DNA of 64,000 bases, from positions 1,143,501-1,207,500 of the forward strand of contig NZ_LMHA01000001.1 of the NCBI RefSeq assembly GCF_001427635.1, given 5' to 3'. The stretch is from Pseudoxanthomonas sp. Root65. Lineage in GTDB: Bacteria > Pseudomonadota > Gammaproteobacteria > Xanthomonadales > Xanthomonadaceae. The notes under the pieces were generated by a model. That model ran no database searches, had not been told where the DNA came from, and saw nothing but the letters and a program-made list of their open reading frames with translations. Positions 1-7,897 of the stretch are shown here, piece after piece (position 1 is the first letter of the stretch; every line of letters begins with the position of its first letter). A program made the translations under genes and the position numbers.

Positions 1-2
1 AG

Positions 3-818
3 GCGCAGCTGTCCGCCGCGGTGAAGAGCACCATCACCGAGAAGACCTCGCGCAACGTCATCGGCGTGCTGCCGGGCGCCAGCAAGCCCGACGAGGCTGT
101 GCTGTACATGGCGCACTGGGACCACCTGGGCAAGCATGAAGGCGAAGAGGGCGACAACATCTACAACGGTGCGGTCGACAACGCGACCGGCGTGGCCGGC
201 ATCCTGGAGATCGCCGAAGCGTTCGCCCACCAGGATCCCAAGCCCGCGCGCTCGGTGGTGTTCGTGGCGGTGACGCTGGAAGAATCCGGTCTGCTCGGCT
301 CCAAGTACTACGTCGCGCACCCGACCTTCCCGCTCAACAAGATCGCCGGTGTGATCAACCTCGACGCGATGAGCGTGGGCGGCAAGTCCCGCGACTTCGT
401 CGTCACCGGCAAGGGCAACTCGCAACTGGAAGACATGCTGAAGGTCTATGCCGAACAGCAGGGCCGCGTGCTCGCCGAGGAAGGCAACCCGGCCGGCGGC
501 TACTACTTCCGCAGCGACCACTTCAACTTCGCCAAGGCCGGCGTGCCCGCGCTGTACGCCAAGGGCGGCAACGACCTGCTGGACGGCGGCGTCGAAGCCG
601 GCAAGGCAGCGAGCGAGGAATACGCCAAGCGCTACCACCAGGCCAGCGACGAAGTGCACGACGGCTGGAAGCTGGACGGCGTGGTACAGGACCTGCAGGC
701 GCTGTACGGCGTGGGCAAGGACCTCGCGGTCGAAGGCGCCTGGCCGAACTGGTACGACGGCAACCCGTTCAAGGCTGCGCGCGACCAGATGATGAAGACG
801 GAACCGGCGAAGAAGTAA
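3..818 (+). CDS. M28 family zinc metallopeptidase, C-terminal part
   Basis: The reading frame is already open at the left edge, so this gene is truncated by the window and only its C-terminal 271 residues are visible. They hold the co-catalytic zinc core of the M28 aminopeptidase family: an HWDHLG histidine, a bridging aspartate in VDNATG, the glutamate pair in LEESGLLGS, an aspartate in NLDAMS and a late histidine in RSDHFNF. Family members remove N-terminal residues from peptides, usually in the periplasm; the signal peptide and any PA-type insert would lie outside the window. A GTG at 21 could be mistaken for a start, but the frame continues upstream of it. A strong terminator follows 25 bases after the stop, so this is probably the last gene of its unit. 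Confidence 0.88.
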   Translation, partial: AQLSAAVKSTITEKTSRNVIGVLPGASKPDEAVLYMAHWDHLGKHEGEEGDNIYNGAVDNATGVAGILEIAEAFAHQDPKPARSVVFVAVTLEESGLLGSKYYVAHPTFPLNKIAGVINLDAMSVGGKSRDFVVTGKGNSQLEDMLKVYAEQQGRVLAEEGNPAGGYYFRSDHFNFAKAGVPALYAKGGNDLLDGGVEAGKAASEEYAKRYHQASDEVHDGWKLDGVVQDLQALYGVGKDLAVEGAWPNWYDGNPFKAARDQMMKTEPAKK

Positions 819-843
819 GCCGGGGACTGCAATGCGATACGAG

Positions 844-874
844 GACGGCGCCGCGAGGCGCCGTCTTCTTTTTT
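844..874 (+). terminator. Rho-independent terminator after the M28 peptidase gene
   Basis: A perfect 9-bp stem (GACGGCGCC and GGCGCCGTC) closes a GCGA loop and is followed by a run of mostly T. It starts 25 bases past the stop codon. Confidence 0.9.
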
Positions 875-900
875 GGCCCTGTGATCGAGCGGTCATCGCT

Positions 901-1072
901 CTTGTGGGAGCGACGTAAGTCGTGATGAAGCGACCGGCCATCGTTCTTGTGGGAGCGACGTAAGTCGCGATGAAGCTTTACCGGTGGCCCATCACGACTT
1001 ACGTCGCTCCCACACCCTCGTTTCATCGCCCCCTCAGCCCAATCCTCTCCTCCGTGCGGGGGAGAGGGAGCT
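901..1072. repeat. Interspersed GTGGGAGCGACGTAAGTCG repeats, REP-like cluster
   Basis: Two direct copies of a unit beginning CTTGTGGGAGCGACGTAAGT (901-930 and 946-976) are followed by an inverted copy ending GTCGCTCCCAC (991-1013), so copies two and three can fold into a long hairpin. A second short repeat type, a CTCTCC/GGAGAG hairpin element, follows at 1032-1071. Copies of the first type recur at 1559, 21604, 21741, 57329 and 57448, always between genes. They resemble the short palindromic elements scattered through Xanthomonadaceae genomes. Confidence 0.85.
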
Positions 1073-1138
1073 TCTCAAAGCCATGGACGCCCACCCTGCA
1101 CACCCACTACCCTACGCCATCCTCGGAGGAAAACGCTC

Positions 1139-1531
1139 ATGGCCATCGCTTACTGGTGCATCCTGATCACCGCGCTGCTGCCGTACCTGTGGGTCTTCAT
1201 CGCCAAGCGCTCGGGCGAGCGTTACAACAACCGCAACCCGCGCGCGTGGGTGGCCAAGCAGGACGGCAACTACAAGGTGCAGCGCGCCAATGCGGCGCAC
1301 CTCAACGGCTTCGAGGCGTTTCCCGCCTTCGTCGCCGGCGTGCTGATGGCGCAACTGGCCGGCGTGCCGGCAGAGACGATCACCCCGCTCGCCATCGCCT
1401 TCGTCATCGCACGCGTGCTGCATGGCGTCTTCTACCTGGCCGATAAGCAGTCGCTGCGCAGCCTCGTCTGGCTGGTGGGCATGCTGTGCGCCGTGGCGCT
1501 GATGGTGCTGGCGGCGATGCGGGTGGCATAA
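1139..1531 (+). CDS. MAPEG family membrane protein
   Basis: A 130-residue protein with about four membrane helices and the MAPEG fold pattern: an N-terminal helix, a polar loop rich in Arg and Asn (residues 24-43), an RANAAHLNGFEAFPAF stretch at the start of helix 2, and an RVLHGVFYLAD motif before the last helices. Eukaryotic MAPEG proteins conjugate glutathione or make eicosanoids; the substrate of the bacterial members is generally unknown. The ATG follows a GGAGGA ribosome site at a normal distance. REP-like repeats flank the gene on both sides, so it is probably transcribed alone. Confidence 0.8.
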   Translation: MAIAYWCILITALLPYLWVFIAKRSGERYNNRNPRAWVAKQDGNYKVQRANAAHLNGFEAFPAFVAGVLMAQLAGVPAETITPLAIAFVIARVLHGVFYLADKQSLRSLVWLVGMLCAVALMVLAAMRVA

Positions 1532-1558
1532 GGCCCTTGTTGGCCGGTGTAGCGGGTT

Positions 1559-1623
1559 GTGGGAGCGACGTAAGTCGCGATGAAGCATTACCGGTGGTCC
1601 ATCGCGACTTACGTCGCTCCCAC
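1559..1623. repeat. Inverted REP-like repeat pair
   Basis: Two copies of the GTGGGAGCGACGTAAGTCG unit face each other (1559-1586 and 1600-1623) and form a nearly perfect hairpin with a short loop. It lies between the convergent MAPEG and truC genes, where it could end transcription from both sides. Confidence 0.85.
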
Positions 1624-1641
1624 GCCTGACATCCCGATCGC

Positions 1642-2370
1642 CTAACGCAGATCGGCTTCCCACCCGAACAGCGCGTACGCCTTGCGGAACTCCGCATCCA
1701 GCGGTGCCACCGCCTCGATGCGCTCGCCGGTGAGCGGATGCGGAAACGACAGCCGCACCGCGTGCAGCAGCATGCGGTGCACGCCTTGCATGCGGAAGTG
1801 GCGGTTGTGGCGTCCATCGCCGTGGCTGGTGTCGCCGATCAGGTGATGGAACGCGTGTTTCAGATGCCGCCGGATCTGCCGGAAGCGGCCGGTCTCCGGC
1901 TGGCAGCGCAGCAGCGCATAGCGCGAGGTCTCGAAGCCGCCCGACGGCAGCGGCAGTTCGCCGGTCGCCAGCCGCATGAAGCGCGTCAGCGACGGCTTCT
2001 TCTCCGGCTTGCCCGGGCCGCCATCGATCGCATGGTCGACGACGAAATCCGGCTCCGGCCAGCCGCGGCAGATGGCCAGGTAATCCTTCTCCACCTCGCG
2101 CGACATCAGCACCTTGCCGAGCGTGGACGCGCTGTCGCGGTCGAACGCCACGAGCAGGCAGCCGCTGGTCGCGCGATCCAGGCGATGGATCAGGAAGATC
2201 GGCTTGCCGAACTGCGCGCGCAGGCGATCGGCGACGAAGTCGGTCTCGCCGCGCGCCAGCTTGCTGTCGTGCGCCATCACGCCGGCAGGCTTGTTCACCA
2301 CCGCGATCTGCGCATCGGCATACAGCACCGGCAATGCGGCGGCATCCGCCCCTGTCTCACGGTAATCCAT
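1642..2370 (-). CDS. truC: tRNA pseudouridine(65) synthase, RluA family
   Basis: The 242-residue product has the RluA-type pseudouridine synthase fold without an S4 domain. It carries the catalytic HRLDRATSG motif (the Asp is the nucleophile), an N-terminal VVNKPAGVMAHDS segment, and the RFRQIRRHLKHAFHHLIGD segment that lines the active site. Length and motif spelling fit TruC, which modifies U65 in tRNA, better than RluA, RluC or RluD. The start chosen is the ATG of MDYRE at 2370; a longer frame runs further upstream but overlaps the divergent peptidase gene and has no family character. The gene is divergent from the M16 peptidase gene, with an 82-bp gap for both promoters. Confidence 0.82.
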   Translation of the reverse strand: MDYRETGADAAALPVLYADAQIAVVNKPAGVMAHDSKLARGETDFVADRLRAQFGKPIFLIHRLDRATSGCLLVAFDRDSASTLGKVLMSREVEKDYLAICRGWPEPDFVVDHAIDGGPGKPEKKPSLTRFMRLATGELPLPSGGFETSRYALLRCQPETGRFRQIRRHLKHAFHHLIGDTSHGDGRHNRHFRMQGVHRMLLHAVRLSFPHPLTGERIEAVAPLDAEFRKAYALFGWEADLR

Positions 2371-2452
2371 GAATCTACGTCCCTTCCGAATCTGCGAAAC
2401 TCGTGCCATGCCGCCGGCGATGGACGCCCGCGGCCATGATGGAGGATTGTGG

Positions 2453-5236
2453 ATGAAGTCACCCCGTTTCATTGTCGCACTCGGCCTGGCGGTCACGCTG
2501 GCGCTGGGCCATCCCGCCGCGCTGCAGGCGCAGACCGCGCTGCCGAAAGGCGTCGCCGCCGGCCCCAGCATCGAAGGCATCAGCGAATACACCCTGTCCA
2601 ATGGCCTGCGCGTGCTGCTGTTCCCCGATGCCACCAAGCCCACCGTGACCGTCAACCTGGTCTACAACGTCGGCTCGGTGCACGAGAACTACGGCGAGAC
2701 CGGCATGGCGCATCTGCTGGAGCACCTGCTGTTCAAGGGCACGCCCACGCAGTCCGACATCAGCGGCGAGATGAAGAAACGCGGCATCGACTTCAACGCC
2801 ACCACCGGCCTGGACCGCACCAACTACTTCGCCTCGTTCCCGGCCAACGCCGACACCCTGGAGTGGGTGCTGAAGATGGAAGCCGACCGCATGGTCCATT
2901 CCAACGTGGCGAAGAAGTACCTCGACAGCGAGATGACCGTGGTGCGCAACGAGCTGGAAGCCGGCGAGAACAACCCCGGCGGCGTGCTGTTCCAGCGCAT
3001 CCGCTCCACCGCATTCCTCTGGCACAACTACGGCAATACCACCATCGGCGCACGCAGCGACGTGGAAGGCGTGCCGATCGACAGGCTGCAGGCGTTCTAC
3101 CGCCAGTGGTACCAGCCGGACAACGCCACGCTGATCATCGCCGGCCGTGTCGACACCGCCGACGTGCTGGCGCGCATCGCACGCCACTTCGGCCCACTGA
3201 AAAAGCCCACGCGCACGCTGCCGCTCTCCTACACCGTGGAGCCCGCCCAGGACGGCGAGCGCGAAGTCACCGTGCGCCGGGTCGGCAACCTGCGCCTGGT
3301 CGCCGCCGCCTACCACGTGCCCGCTGTCGCGCACGCCGACAGCGCACCGCTGAGCGTGCTGGCCAATGTGCTGGGCCACACCCCCGGCGGCCGTCTGCAC
3401 AAGGCGTTGGTGGAAGGCAAGCTGGCCGCCGGCAGCGGCGCGAGCAGCGAGTCCATGCGCGACCCCGGTCTTCTGACCGCCGTCGCCGTCATCCCCAACG
3501 ACGGTGATGCGACGAAGACCGAAGCCGAACTGTTGAAGCAGCTCGAACAGATCGCCGCACAACCGGTGACGCAGGCGGAAGTGGACGAGGCCAGGCAGCG
3601 CATCGGCAACGCCTACGAGCTGTACTTCACCGACGTCAACGCGGTCGGCATGGGCCTGTCCGAGTTCCAGTCCGCCGGCGACTGGCGCCTGCTGTTCACC
3701 AGCCGCGACGCGATCGAGAAGGTCACCGCCGCCGATGTCAACCGCGTCGCCGCCGCGTACCTGAAATCCAGCAACCGCACGCTGGGCCGTTTCATCCCCA
3801 GCGAGACCCCCGACCGCGTGGAGATTCCCGCCGCGCCGGCCGTCGCCACCCTGGTCGACGGTTACACCGGCCGCACCGCGGTCAGCGCAGGCGAGCAGTT
3901 CGATCCATCGCCGCAGAACATCGAGTCGCGCACGCAGACCTTCACCCTGGGCAAGGCGTTGCGCGTGTCGCTGTTGCCGAAGAAGACCCGCGGCGGCACG
4001 GTGATCGTCGACGCCAACTTCCGCTTCGCCGACGAAGCCGCGCTGACCGGTCGCGAAGGCGCCGCCGGCATGGCCGGCGCCATGCTGATGCGCGGCAGCA
4101 AAAGCATGACGCGCACGCAGATCGACCAGCGCCTGGAACAGCTGAAGACGCAGGGCAACATCAGCGGCAGCCTGCAGGGCGCGGCCATCGGCCTGCAGAC
4201 GCGGCGCGAGCACCTGGCCGATGCGTTGGCCCTTGCCGCCGAGGTGCTGCGCAACCCGGCGTTCCCACAGGACGAGTTCGAGCAGCTGCGCGTGCAGGCA
4301 CTGACCGGCATGGAGGCTTCGCGCCAGGAGCCCGGCGCGATCGCCGGTCGTGCGCTGGCGCAGTACTTCGACCCGTGGCCGGTCGGCCATCCGCTGCGCA
4401 ACCGTACGCTCGACGAATCCATCGCGATGATGAAGGCACTGACACTGGATGAGGTGCGCGCGTTCCACCGCGATCTCTACGGCACGTCCGAGGGCGAGAT
4501 CGCCATCGTTGGCGACTTCGATCCGGTGGCCGTGCGCACGCAGCTGGAGCAGTTGTTCGCCGGCTGGCGGGCGGGCACGCCGTACGCGTCCATCGATACG
4601 CGCTACACCGACGTCGCCGCGAAGCAGGCGCGCTTCGAGACGCCGGACAAGCCCAACGCGGTGCTGCTGGCGCGGCAGAACCTGTCGCTGCGCGTGACCG
4701 ATGCGGACTACCCCGCGATGATCGTCGCCAACCGCATCTTCGGCGGCGGCGCGCTGAAGTCGCGCCTGGGCGACCGCATCCGCCAGCAGGAGGGGCTCAG
4801 CTACGGCGTCTCCAGCGGCATTCGCGCCGACGACAGCCGCAGCGGCAAGGACGATGCCGGCAGCTTCACCGTACAGGCCATCGCCGCACCGGAGAACATG
4901 GCGAAGGTAGAAGCGCTGGTCCGTGAGGAACTGGACAAACTGCTGAAGGACGGCATCACCGCCGAGGAACTGAAGGACGCCGTGGCCGGCACGCTGACCG
5001 AGCGCCAGCAGGCCCGCGCCGAGGACGGCACCATCGCCGGCATGCTGACCGACCAGCTCTACTTCGGCCGCAACATGCAGTTCACCGCAGACTTGGATGC
5101 GAAGTACGCCGCGCTGACACGGGACCAGGTCAATGCGGCGATCCGCAAGCACCTGAAGCCGGAAATGCTGAGCGTGTTCGTGGCGGGGGATTTTGCCAAA
5201 GGAGCGGGTGCGCCCGTCGCGGCACCGAAGAAGTAA
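2453..5236 (+). CDS. M16 family zinc peptidase, two-domain, secreted
   Basis: A 927-residue pitrilysin-type peptidase with a signal peptide (MKSPRF followed by a hydrophobic core and an ALQAQ cleavage region). The inverted zinc motif HxxEH is HLLEH at residues 87-91, and the second glutamate is in the VVRNELEAGENNPG region. The second half (from about residue 500) is the inactive homologous half that completes the clamshell. Such enzymes degrade short unfolded peptides, here presumably in the periplasm. The start at 2453 was chosen because GGAGG lies 7 bases upstream and the signal peptide begins there. A second, divergent member of the family lies at 16506-19373. Confidence 0.88.
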   Translation: MKSPRFIVALGLAVTLALGHPAALQAQTALPKGVAAGPSIEGISEYTLSNGLRVLLFPDATKPTVTVNLVYNVGSVHENYGETGMAHLLEHLLFKGTPTQSDISGEMKKRGIDFNATTGLDRTNYFASFPANADTLEWVLKMEADRMVHSNVAKKYLDSEMTVVRNELEAGENNPGGVLFQRIRSTAFLWHNYGNTTIGARSDVEGVPIDRLQAFYRQWYQPDNATLIIAGRVDTADVLARIARHFGPLKKPTRTLPLSYTVEPAQDGEREVTVRRVGNLRLVAAAYHVPAVAHADSAPLSVLANVLGHTPGGRLHKALVEGKLAAGSGASSESMRDPGLLTAVAVIPNDGDATKTEAELLKQLEQIAAQPVTQAEVDEARQRIGNAYELYFTDVNAVGMGLSEFQSAGDWRLLFTSRDAIEKVTAADVNRVAAAYLKSSNRTLGRFIPSETPDRVEIPAAPAVATLVDGYTGRTAVSAGEQFDPSPQNIESRTQTFTLGKALRVSLLPKKTRGGTVIVDANFRFADEAALTGREGAAGMAGAMLMRGSKSMTRTQIDQRLEQLKTQGNISGSLQGAAIGLQTRREHLADALALAAEVLRNPAFPQDEFEQLRVQALTGMEASRQEPGAIAGRALAQYFDPWPVGHPLRNRTLDESIAMMKALTLDEVRAFHRDLYGTSEGEIAIVGDFDPVAVRTQLEQLFAGWRAGTPYASIDTRYTDVAAKQARFETPDKPNAVLLARQNLSLRVTDADYPAMIVANRIFGGGALKSRLGDRIRQQEGLSYGVSSGIRADDSRSGKDDAGSFTVQAIAAPENMAKVEALVREELDKLLKDGITAEELKDAVAGTLTERQQARAEDGTIAGMLTDQLYFGRNMQFTADLDAKYAALTRDQVNAAIRKHLKPEMLSVFVAGDFAKGAGAPVAAPKK

Positions 5237-5258
5237 GCAGCGCATGTGCGGGACGGAG

Positions 5259-5287
5259 CGGCCCCGCAAAGGGGCCGTTTTCGTTTC
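5259..5287 (+). terminator. Rho-independent terminator after the M16 peptidase gene
   Basis: A perfect 7-bp CGGCCCC/GGGGCCG stem with a GCAAA loop is followed by TTTTCGTTT. It begins 22 bases after the stop. Confidence 0.88.
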
Positions 5288-5299
5288 CAGCACCACGCA

Positions 5300-5566
5300 A
5301 CAGCTCGCGCTATCCCCGCTTGCGGGGAGAGCAGTTGTCCTGATTCAGGCGCAACGGCAGGAGGAAATCTTCCACAGCTCCCCTCTCCCTGCGCAGCGGG
5401 GAGAGGGTGCCGAAGGCGGGTGAGGGGCGAACGGAGAGGTGGCCTGGAACGCGCCCGTGCTTTAGCCAGAGGCGGATATGCCGACCGATTCCCTATGTCC
5501 CGCCATCGCGCATGCCCCTCATCCGCCCTTCGAGCACCTTCTCCCCGCCTGGCGGGGCGAAGGGAA
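5300..5566. repeat. Cluster of CCCTCTCCC/GGGAGAGGG hairpin repeats
   Basis: This 460-base stretch between convergent genes holds no convincing gene. It contains a short hairpin around 5312-5336 and two longer copies of a second repeat family, 5379-5430 and 5515-5564, in opposite orientation. The units share a GGGGAGA(A/G)GGTGC core and a GGATGAGGGG-like tail, so the pair forms a long stem. The same family recurs at 13734-13883. From 5567 to 5746 I see nothing recognisable. Confidence 0.7.
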
Positions 5567-5746
5567 CGCATCGCGAGCCTCCCCGGTCTCGCATCGAGCT
5601 CCAAGCGCAACGCTCGGAGCCCCATCAATGGAGCCCGGCATCCAGACGATGGTGCTCAGAATGCGAAGGATCGAGCTCTCCCCTGCCATCGATGGCAATT
5701 TTCGCCCTGCGCTTGGCTTTCCGAGCGCGATCTGCCATCAGGGGAA

Positions 5747-6583
5747 CTACGGCAACCGTAGTGTCACCACCAGCGGAAAGTGGTCGGACGGATAGCGACC
5801 GTTCCAACGCGTCGTCACCGACGTGATCGAGTCCAGCTGCACGCCTTTCACCATGATCCAGTCGATGCGCCTGTCCGCCTTGCCGGTGAACCCGTGGAAC
5901 GTCGCGTCGATGCCTTCCACACGCGGCGCAGTTGTCCACGCATCCTGCAGCGTGCCGGCGAGTACCGCATGCACCCCGCTCTCGGGCGTGGTGTTGAAGT
6001 CGCCCGTCAACACGACCGGCACATCGGCGGGCAGCGTGGACAGATATCGGGCGATGGCGTTCGCACCCTTCACCCGCGCAGCCTCGTCCTGGTCACGGTA
6101 CGGCAGGTGCGTGTTGAACAGGTAGAAGCGCTTGCCGTCGCTGCGCTGCTCGAACAGCGCCCACGTCACCAGCCGCGGATGAAGATGATCCCAGGTAATG
6201 CTGCCGGGCACCTCCGGCGTGTCGGACAGCCAGAAGTCGCCGGACTCGATGACGGCAAATCGGTCCTTGCGATAGAACACGCCCATGCGCTCGCCGCCGC
6301 CGTCGGCCTCGCGCCCGCGCCCGAACCAGGCGTACTGCGGTAGTTCCGCCGCCAGATAATCGGCCTGCGACTTCACCAGCTCCTGCAGACCGATCACGTC
6401 CGGCTCCTGCTCGCGCAGCACCTTCACCGCCAGCGGCTTGCGCGTCTCCCAGTAGTCGACGCCATCGCTCTCCACCGGCAGGCGGATGTTGAAGCTCATG
6501 ATGCGCAGCGGGAGGTCGCCAGCGTGCGCCGGTAGCGATGCGATACCCAGCAGGATCGCCAGTATCGGACTCCAATAGCTCAT
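5747..6583 (-). CDS. Endonuclease/exonuclease/phosphatase family protein, secreted
   Basis: A 278-residue protein with an N-terminal signal peptide (cleavage near SLPAHAGD) and the DNase I-like metal-dependent fold. Diagnostic segments in order are IMSFNIRLP, GLQELVKSQ (metal-binding Glu), FNTHLPYRDQDEAARVKGA (catalytic His), LTGDFNTTPES (Asp and Asn), RIDWIMVKG and SDHFPLVVTL (catalytic Asp-His pair). The fold hydrolyses phosphodiester or phosphomonoester bonds; this extracytoplasmic subfamily is often annotated as a nuclease or phosphatase of unknown substrate. The start was set at 6583 because it begins the signal peptide and has a GGAG site upstream. Confidence 0.85.
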   Translation of the reverse strand: MSYWSPILAILLGIASLPAHAGDLPLRIMSFNIRLPVESDGVDYWETRKPLAVKVLREQEPDVIGLQELVKSQADYLAAELPQYAWFGRGREADGGGERMGVFYRKDRFAVIESGDFWLSDTPEVPGSITWDHLHPRLVTWALFEQRSDGKRFYLFNTHLPYRDQDEAARVKGANAIARYLSTLPADVPVVLTGDFNTTPESGVHAVLAGTLQDAWTTAPRVEGIDATFHGFTGKADRRIDWIMVKGVQLDSITSVTTRWNGRYPSDHFPLVVTLRLP

Positions 6584-6720
6584 GAACAGCTCCACGAAGG
6601 TGGGCCGCCATTGTCGCGCAGGCGGCCGTTGAACAGCGAGGGAACGCGCGCGGAGCGGCCACACCTCCGCGACGTGGGCTGATGCAAGATGTCTCCCTAC
6701 GAACAGGAAAAGGAAGCTCC

Positions 6721-7137
6721 ATGTCTGCGACTGCCCTCATGGCGATGCTGGTCGCCGCTGCGTCTGGCCAGCGTCCTCCGCCCCCCGTGACCCTGACCGT
6801 GGACAGCGGCATACCGTCGCCCGTGGCGGATCCGGTGACCGCCTGTGTTGCCGATCGCCTCAAACCCTTCGTTGGTCCCTACGGCGTGCAGCAGGCATGG
6901 CCCGTGATGGCATCACCGCCCAAGGAGCTGCATCACACCCTGGGGACGCCCCTCTCCGACACCGGCATGGTCGCCGATGGCTATCAGCAGTTCCTCCATG
7001 TCGATGCCGAGGCGCGCGCGGTCTACGTGGTCGAGCAGGGCGGCTTTGCCGGCACCTTCAAGGTCTACGGCCCACTGCCGCTGCCGCAGTGCGCCTCGCG
7101 CTCCGATAGCCGGGAAGAACCGGCGTCGCCGCGCTGA
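6721..7137 (+). CDS. Small exported protein of unknown function, inhibitor I78-like region
   Basis: A 138-residue protein starting at the ATG preceded by AGGAAG. It opens with a short hydrophobic segment (MSATALMAMLVAAASG) that could be a signal peptide, then a Pro-rich linker. The central part (CVADRLKPFVGPYGVQQAW, then a late VYVVEQGGFAGTFKVYGPLP) recalls the peptidase-inhibitor I78 pattern of Cys, a potential inhibitory loop and a final beta strand, but the match is weak. It diverges from the endonuclease-like gene. Function is not established. Confidence 0.6.
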   Translation: MSATALMAMLVAAASGQRPPPPVTLTVDSGIPSPVADPVTACVADRLKPFVGPYGVQQAWPVMASPPKELHHTLGTPLSDTGMVADGYQQFLHVDAEARAVYVVEQGGFAGTFKVYGPLPLPQCASRSDSREEPASPR

Positions 7138-7158
7138 GCGACGGCGCTGGCTATTTGC

Positions 7159-7725
7159 TTATACCGAGCGACGCTGGCCGCCGTGCCTGCCCTCGGCGAT
7201 CTCTTCAACCAGCTTCGCGCAGAACGCAGGCAGATCCTTGGGCGTGCGGCTGGTGACCAGGCCCTTGTCGACGATGACTTCATCGTCTCTCCAGGTGGCA
7301 CCGGCGTTCTCCAGGTCCTTGCGGATGTTCGGCACCGAGGTGACGGTGCGGCCGCGCAGCACGTCGGCATTGGCGAGCACCCACGGGCCGTGGCAGATCG
7401 CGCCGACCGGCTTGCCGGCCTCGAAGAAGTCGCGGGTGAAGGCGAGTGCCTGATCGTCGACACGTAGCGCATCCGGATTGAACAGGCCGCCGGGAATCAC
7501 CAGCGCGTCATAGTCTTTGGCGCTGACCTCGGACAGTACGTGGTCGACGTCGACCTGGTCGCCCTTGTCGAAGTGCTTGAAGCCCTGGATGCGCCCGCTC
7601 TCCAGCGACACGACGTCGACCTGCGCCTGATGCTCTTTCAACGCGCGCATCGGCTCGGTCAGTTCGGACTGCTCGAAGCCGTCGGTAGCGAGGATGGCGA
7701 CGCGTTTTCCAGTCAGATGGCTCAT
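7159..7725 (-). CDS. DJ-1/PfpI family protein
   Basis: A 188-residue protein of the PfpI branch of the DJ-1 superfamily. It has the glutamate near the N-terminus (DGFEQSELTEP), the VIPGGLFNPDALR strand and the nucleophile elbow GAICHGPW with the conserved Cys-His pair. E. coli relatives (YhbO, YajL) have been described as deglycases or chaperones, with disputed biochemistry. The start is the ATG of MSHLTG at 7725; the longer frame upstream covers repeat-like DNA. It converges with the small exported protein gene and is probably transcribed on its own. Confidence 0.85.
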   Translation of the reverse strand: MSHLTGKRVAILATDGFEQSELTEPMRALKEHQAQVDVVSLESGRIQGFKHFDKGDQVDVDHVLSEVSAKDYDALVIPGGLFNPDALRVDDQALAFTRDFFEAGKPVGAICHGPWVLANADVLRGRTVTSVPNIRKDLENAGATWRDDEVIVDKGLVTSRTPKDLPAFCAKLVEEIAEGRHGGQRRSV

Positions 7726-7756
7726 GGTGGAGTTCCCGTGCGAATGAGCCGCCACC

Positions 7757-7780
7757 GTAGCGTGCGCCATGCGCACGACA
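7757..7780. repeat. TAGCGTGCGCCATGCGCACGAC repeat, single copy
   Basis: A short palindrome centred on GTGCGCCATGCGCAC lies just upstream of the PfpI-like gene. A paired, inverted version of the same unit is found at 49239-49312, so this is a third small interspersed repeat family. Confidence 0.5.
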
Positions 7781-7815
7781 CGCGAAGGAATCGTTGCCGT
7801 CGCGTAAATGAGGCG

Positions 7816-7893
7816 AGGAGTGAGCGAAGAGTAGTGAGGAGTGAGTGAAAGCAAGTGCCGCCACCTCACTTCTCACTCCTCCCCACTCACTCC
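7816..7893. repeat. GAGGAGTGAG inverted repeat region between pfpI-like gene and ubiB
   Basis: Several purine-rich GAGTGAG/GAGGAGTGAG units on one side face CTCACTCCTC-type units on the other, giving an imperfect long hairpin just after the ubiB stop codon at 7898. It could mark the end of the ubiJB transcript. There is no clear T-run. Confidence 0.5.
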
Positions 7894-7897
7894 TGCC

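Noticed and set aside
901..1013. A CRISPR array in the repeated GTGGGAGCGACG units
   Set aside because: Only two direct copies and one inverted copy with irregular short spacing; no cas genes in the window.
2459..5296. A minus-strand open frame of 945 codons across the first M16 peptidase gene
   Set aside because: It is the antisense shadow of an HxxEH peptidase and has no recognisable motif or ribosome site.
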